From assembly GCA_964472565.1 (NCBI GenBank), contig CAYYNB010000149.1, forward strand, positions 1 through 15,619: a DNA stretch of 15,619 bases. Reading direction: 5' to 3'. Position numbers and translations under genes: made by a program. Below the pieces are notes generated by a model, which was not told where the DNA came from, made no database searches, and was given only the letters and a program-made list of their open reading frames with translations. Positions 15,345 through 15,619 of the stretch are shown piece after piece; the first letter of the stretch is position 1, and every line of letters starts with the position of its first letter. This DNA is from DATAMF01 sp964472565. GTDB taxonomy: Bacteria; Chloroflexota; Anaerolineae; Aggregatilineales; Aggregatilineaceae.

Positions 15345-15619
15345 TCAATCCGCCTGTATGCGCCGCTTCCGCTCCGTCTCTTCTACCGCCAGCACCGCGA
15401 ACAGGGGCAGGTTGTCATAGGCCTCGCGTTCCTGCTTCGCCGCTGCGCGTTCCCGAAGAAACTTCATCAGGTCGTCCCAGCCTTTTTTCGGCCAGGTCAG
15501 AATGCTGCCCGGATATGGCGGCATTTGAAAATCGGTGCGAACCCAGGTTTCACCGAGCAGCTTCGCCTGGGGCCAGTTCCAGTAGCCGGGGTCCTCCGGC
15601 GGATCTAGTCGCGCGTCGG
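15345..15619 (-). CDS. C-terminal part of a small gene in the tail-assembly-chaperone position (partial)
   Basis: An open minus-strand frame enters from the right edge and ends at a TGA at 15345-15347, giving 90 visible residues. The sequence contains PEDPGYWNWPQAKLLGETWV, then PPYPGSILTWPKKGWDDLMK, then a charged helix FLRERAAAKQEREAYDNL and a basic end ERKRRIQAD. It lies 38 bases upstream of the tape measure, where tailed phages encode tail assembly chaperones, often as two frames joined by a -1 frameshift. A charged C-terminal helix suits the second part of such a product, but I recognise no family and the start is outside the window. Confidence 0.65.
   Translation of the reverse strand, partial: DARLDPPEDPGYWNWPQAKLLGETWVRTDFQMPPYPGSILTWPKKGWDDLMKFLRERAAAKQEREAYDNLPLFAVLAVEETERKRRIQAD

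Larger units (their letters stand above)
1665..15619 (-). mobile_element. Tail and late-gene operon of a long-tailed phage or prophage
   Basis: Eleven complete genes and one partial gene, all on the minus strand, overlap or sit within a few tens of bases of each other. The order is that of a tailed-phage late region: chaperone-position gene, tape measure, small tail genes, hub/tip, fibres, then membrane and envelope-acting genes. Several stops and starts overlap as ATGA, implying translational coupling. No sheath, baseplate wedge or spike gene is visible, which favours a siphovirus-like tail, but genes to the right of the window could change this. Capsid, terminase, integrase and repressor genes are not in the window, so prophage and free phage cannot be distinguished here. 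Confidence 0.85.

Noticed and set aside
15450..15500. A-AAA-AAG slippery heptamer inside the partial gene before the tape measure
   Set aside because: The frame that would feed a -1 shift into the observed frame is closed by a TGA shortly before the heptamer and a TAG further upstream, so no long product could use this site.
1665..15619. Contractile injection system or gene transfer agent instead of a phage
   Set aside because: No sheath, spike, baseplate wedge or AAA ATPase gene is present in the window, and fibre and tape measure features fit an ordinary long tail. It is not fully excluded because the head genes are outside the window.

Overview
The window joins the edge of a CRISPR locus (positions 1 to about 1,625) to a long, minus-strand block of phage tail and host-interaction genes (about 1,665 to 15,619). 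All credible genes read leftwards. The style suggests a Chloroflexota (Anaerolineae-like) bacterium or a phage of one: a GC-rich phage block, a lipoprotein with a long Thr/Pro linker, a TIR-type fragment, and a 37-base CRISPR repeat ending in ATTGAAAC on the transcribed strand. This assignment is inference and no ribosomal or other marker gene is present.

Left part. Positions 1-93 hold the last two repeats (one cut by the window edge) and one complete spacer of a CRISPR array that continues off the left edge. Repeat polarity and a promoter-like sequence at 115-144 place the leader on the right, so the visible spacer would be the newest one. Upstream is cas6 (326-1267), the endoribonuclease that cuts the repeat transcript, with its own near-consensus promoter at 1289-1318 overlapping an inverted repeat. 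Between cas6 and the phage block lies a frameshifted remnant of a TIR-domain gene. No cas1, cas2 or effector genes are visible.

Right part, in transcription order (right to left): the end of a small gene in the tail-assembly-chaperone position; an 880-residue tape measure protein; a 149-residue unknown; a 130-residue fibre-type protein; a 1,116-residue tail hub/tip protein carrying a PKD-like insert and a C-terminal beta-propeller-like half; a 568-residue tail fibre; a 335-residue lectin-like virion protein; a 66-residue repeat protein; a GT87-like membrane glycosyltransferase; a membrane-anchored coiled-coil protein; a small membrane protein; and a lipoprotein with an SH3-like domain and a glycosidase-like TIM barrel. 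Genes overlap or abut throughout, so this is almost certainly one late operon of a long-tailed phage or prophage (probably siphovirus-like, since no sheath gene is seen in this window).

The tail genes build the tube and the host-recognition tip. The distal genes act at the host envelope: glycosyltransferase, coiled-coil and membrane proteins, and surface-anchored glycosidase. The most notable points are the CRISPR/cas6 unit directly against the phage operon, the envelope-modifying cassette downstream of the tail genes, the composite tail hub, and the overlap of promoter, hairpin and ribosome binding site in front of cas6.
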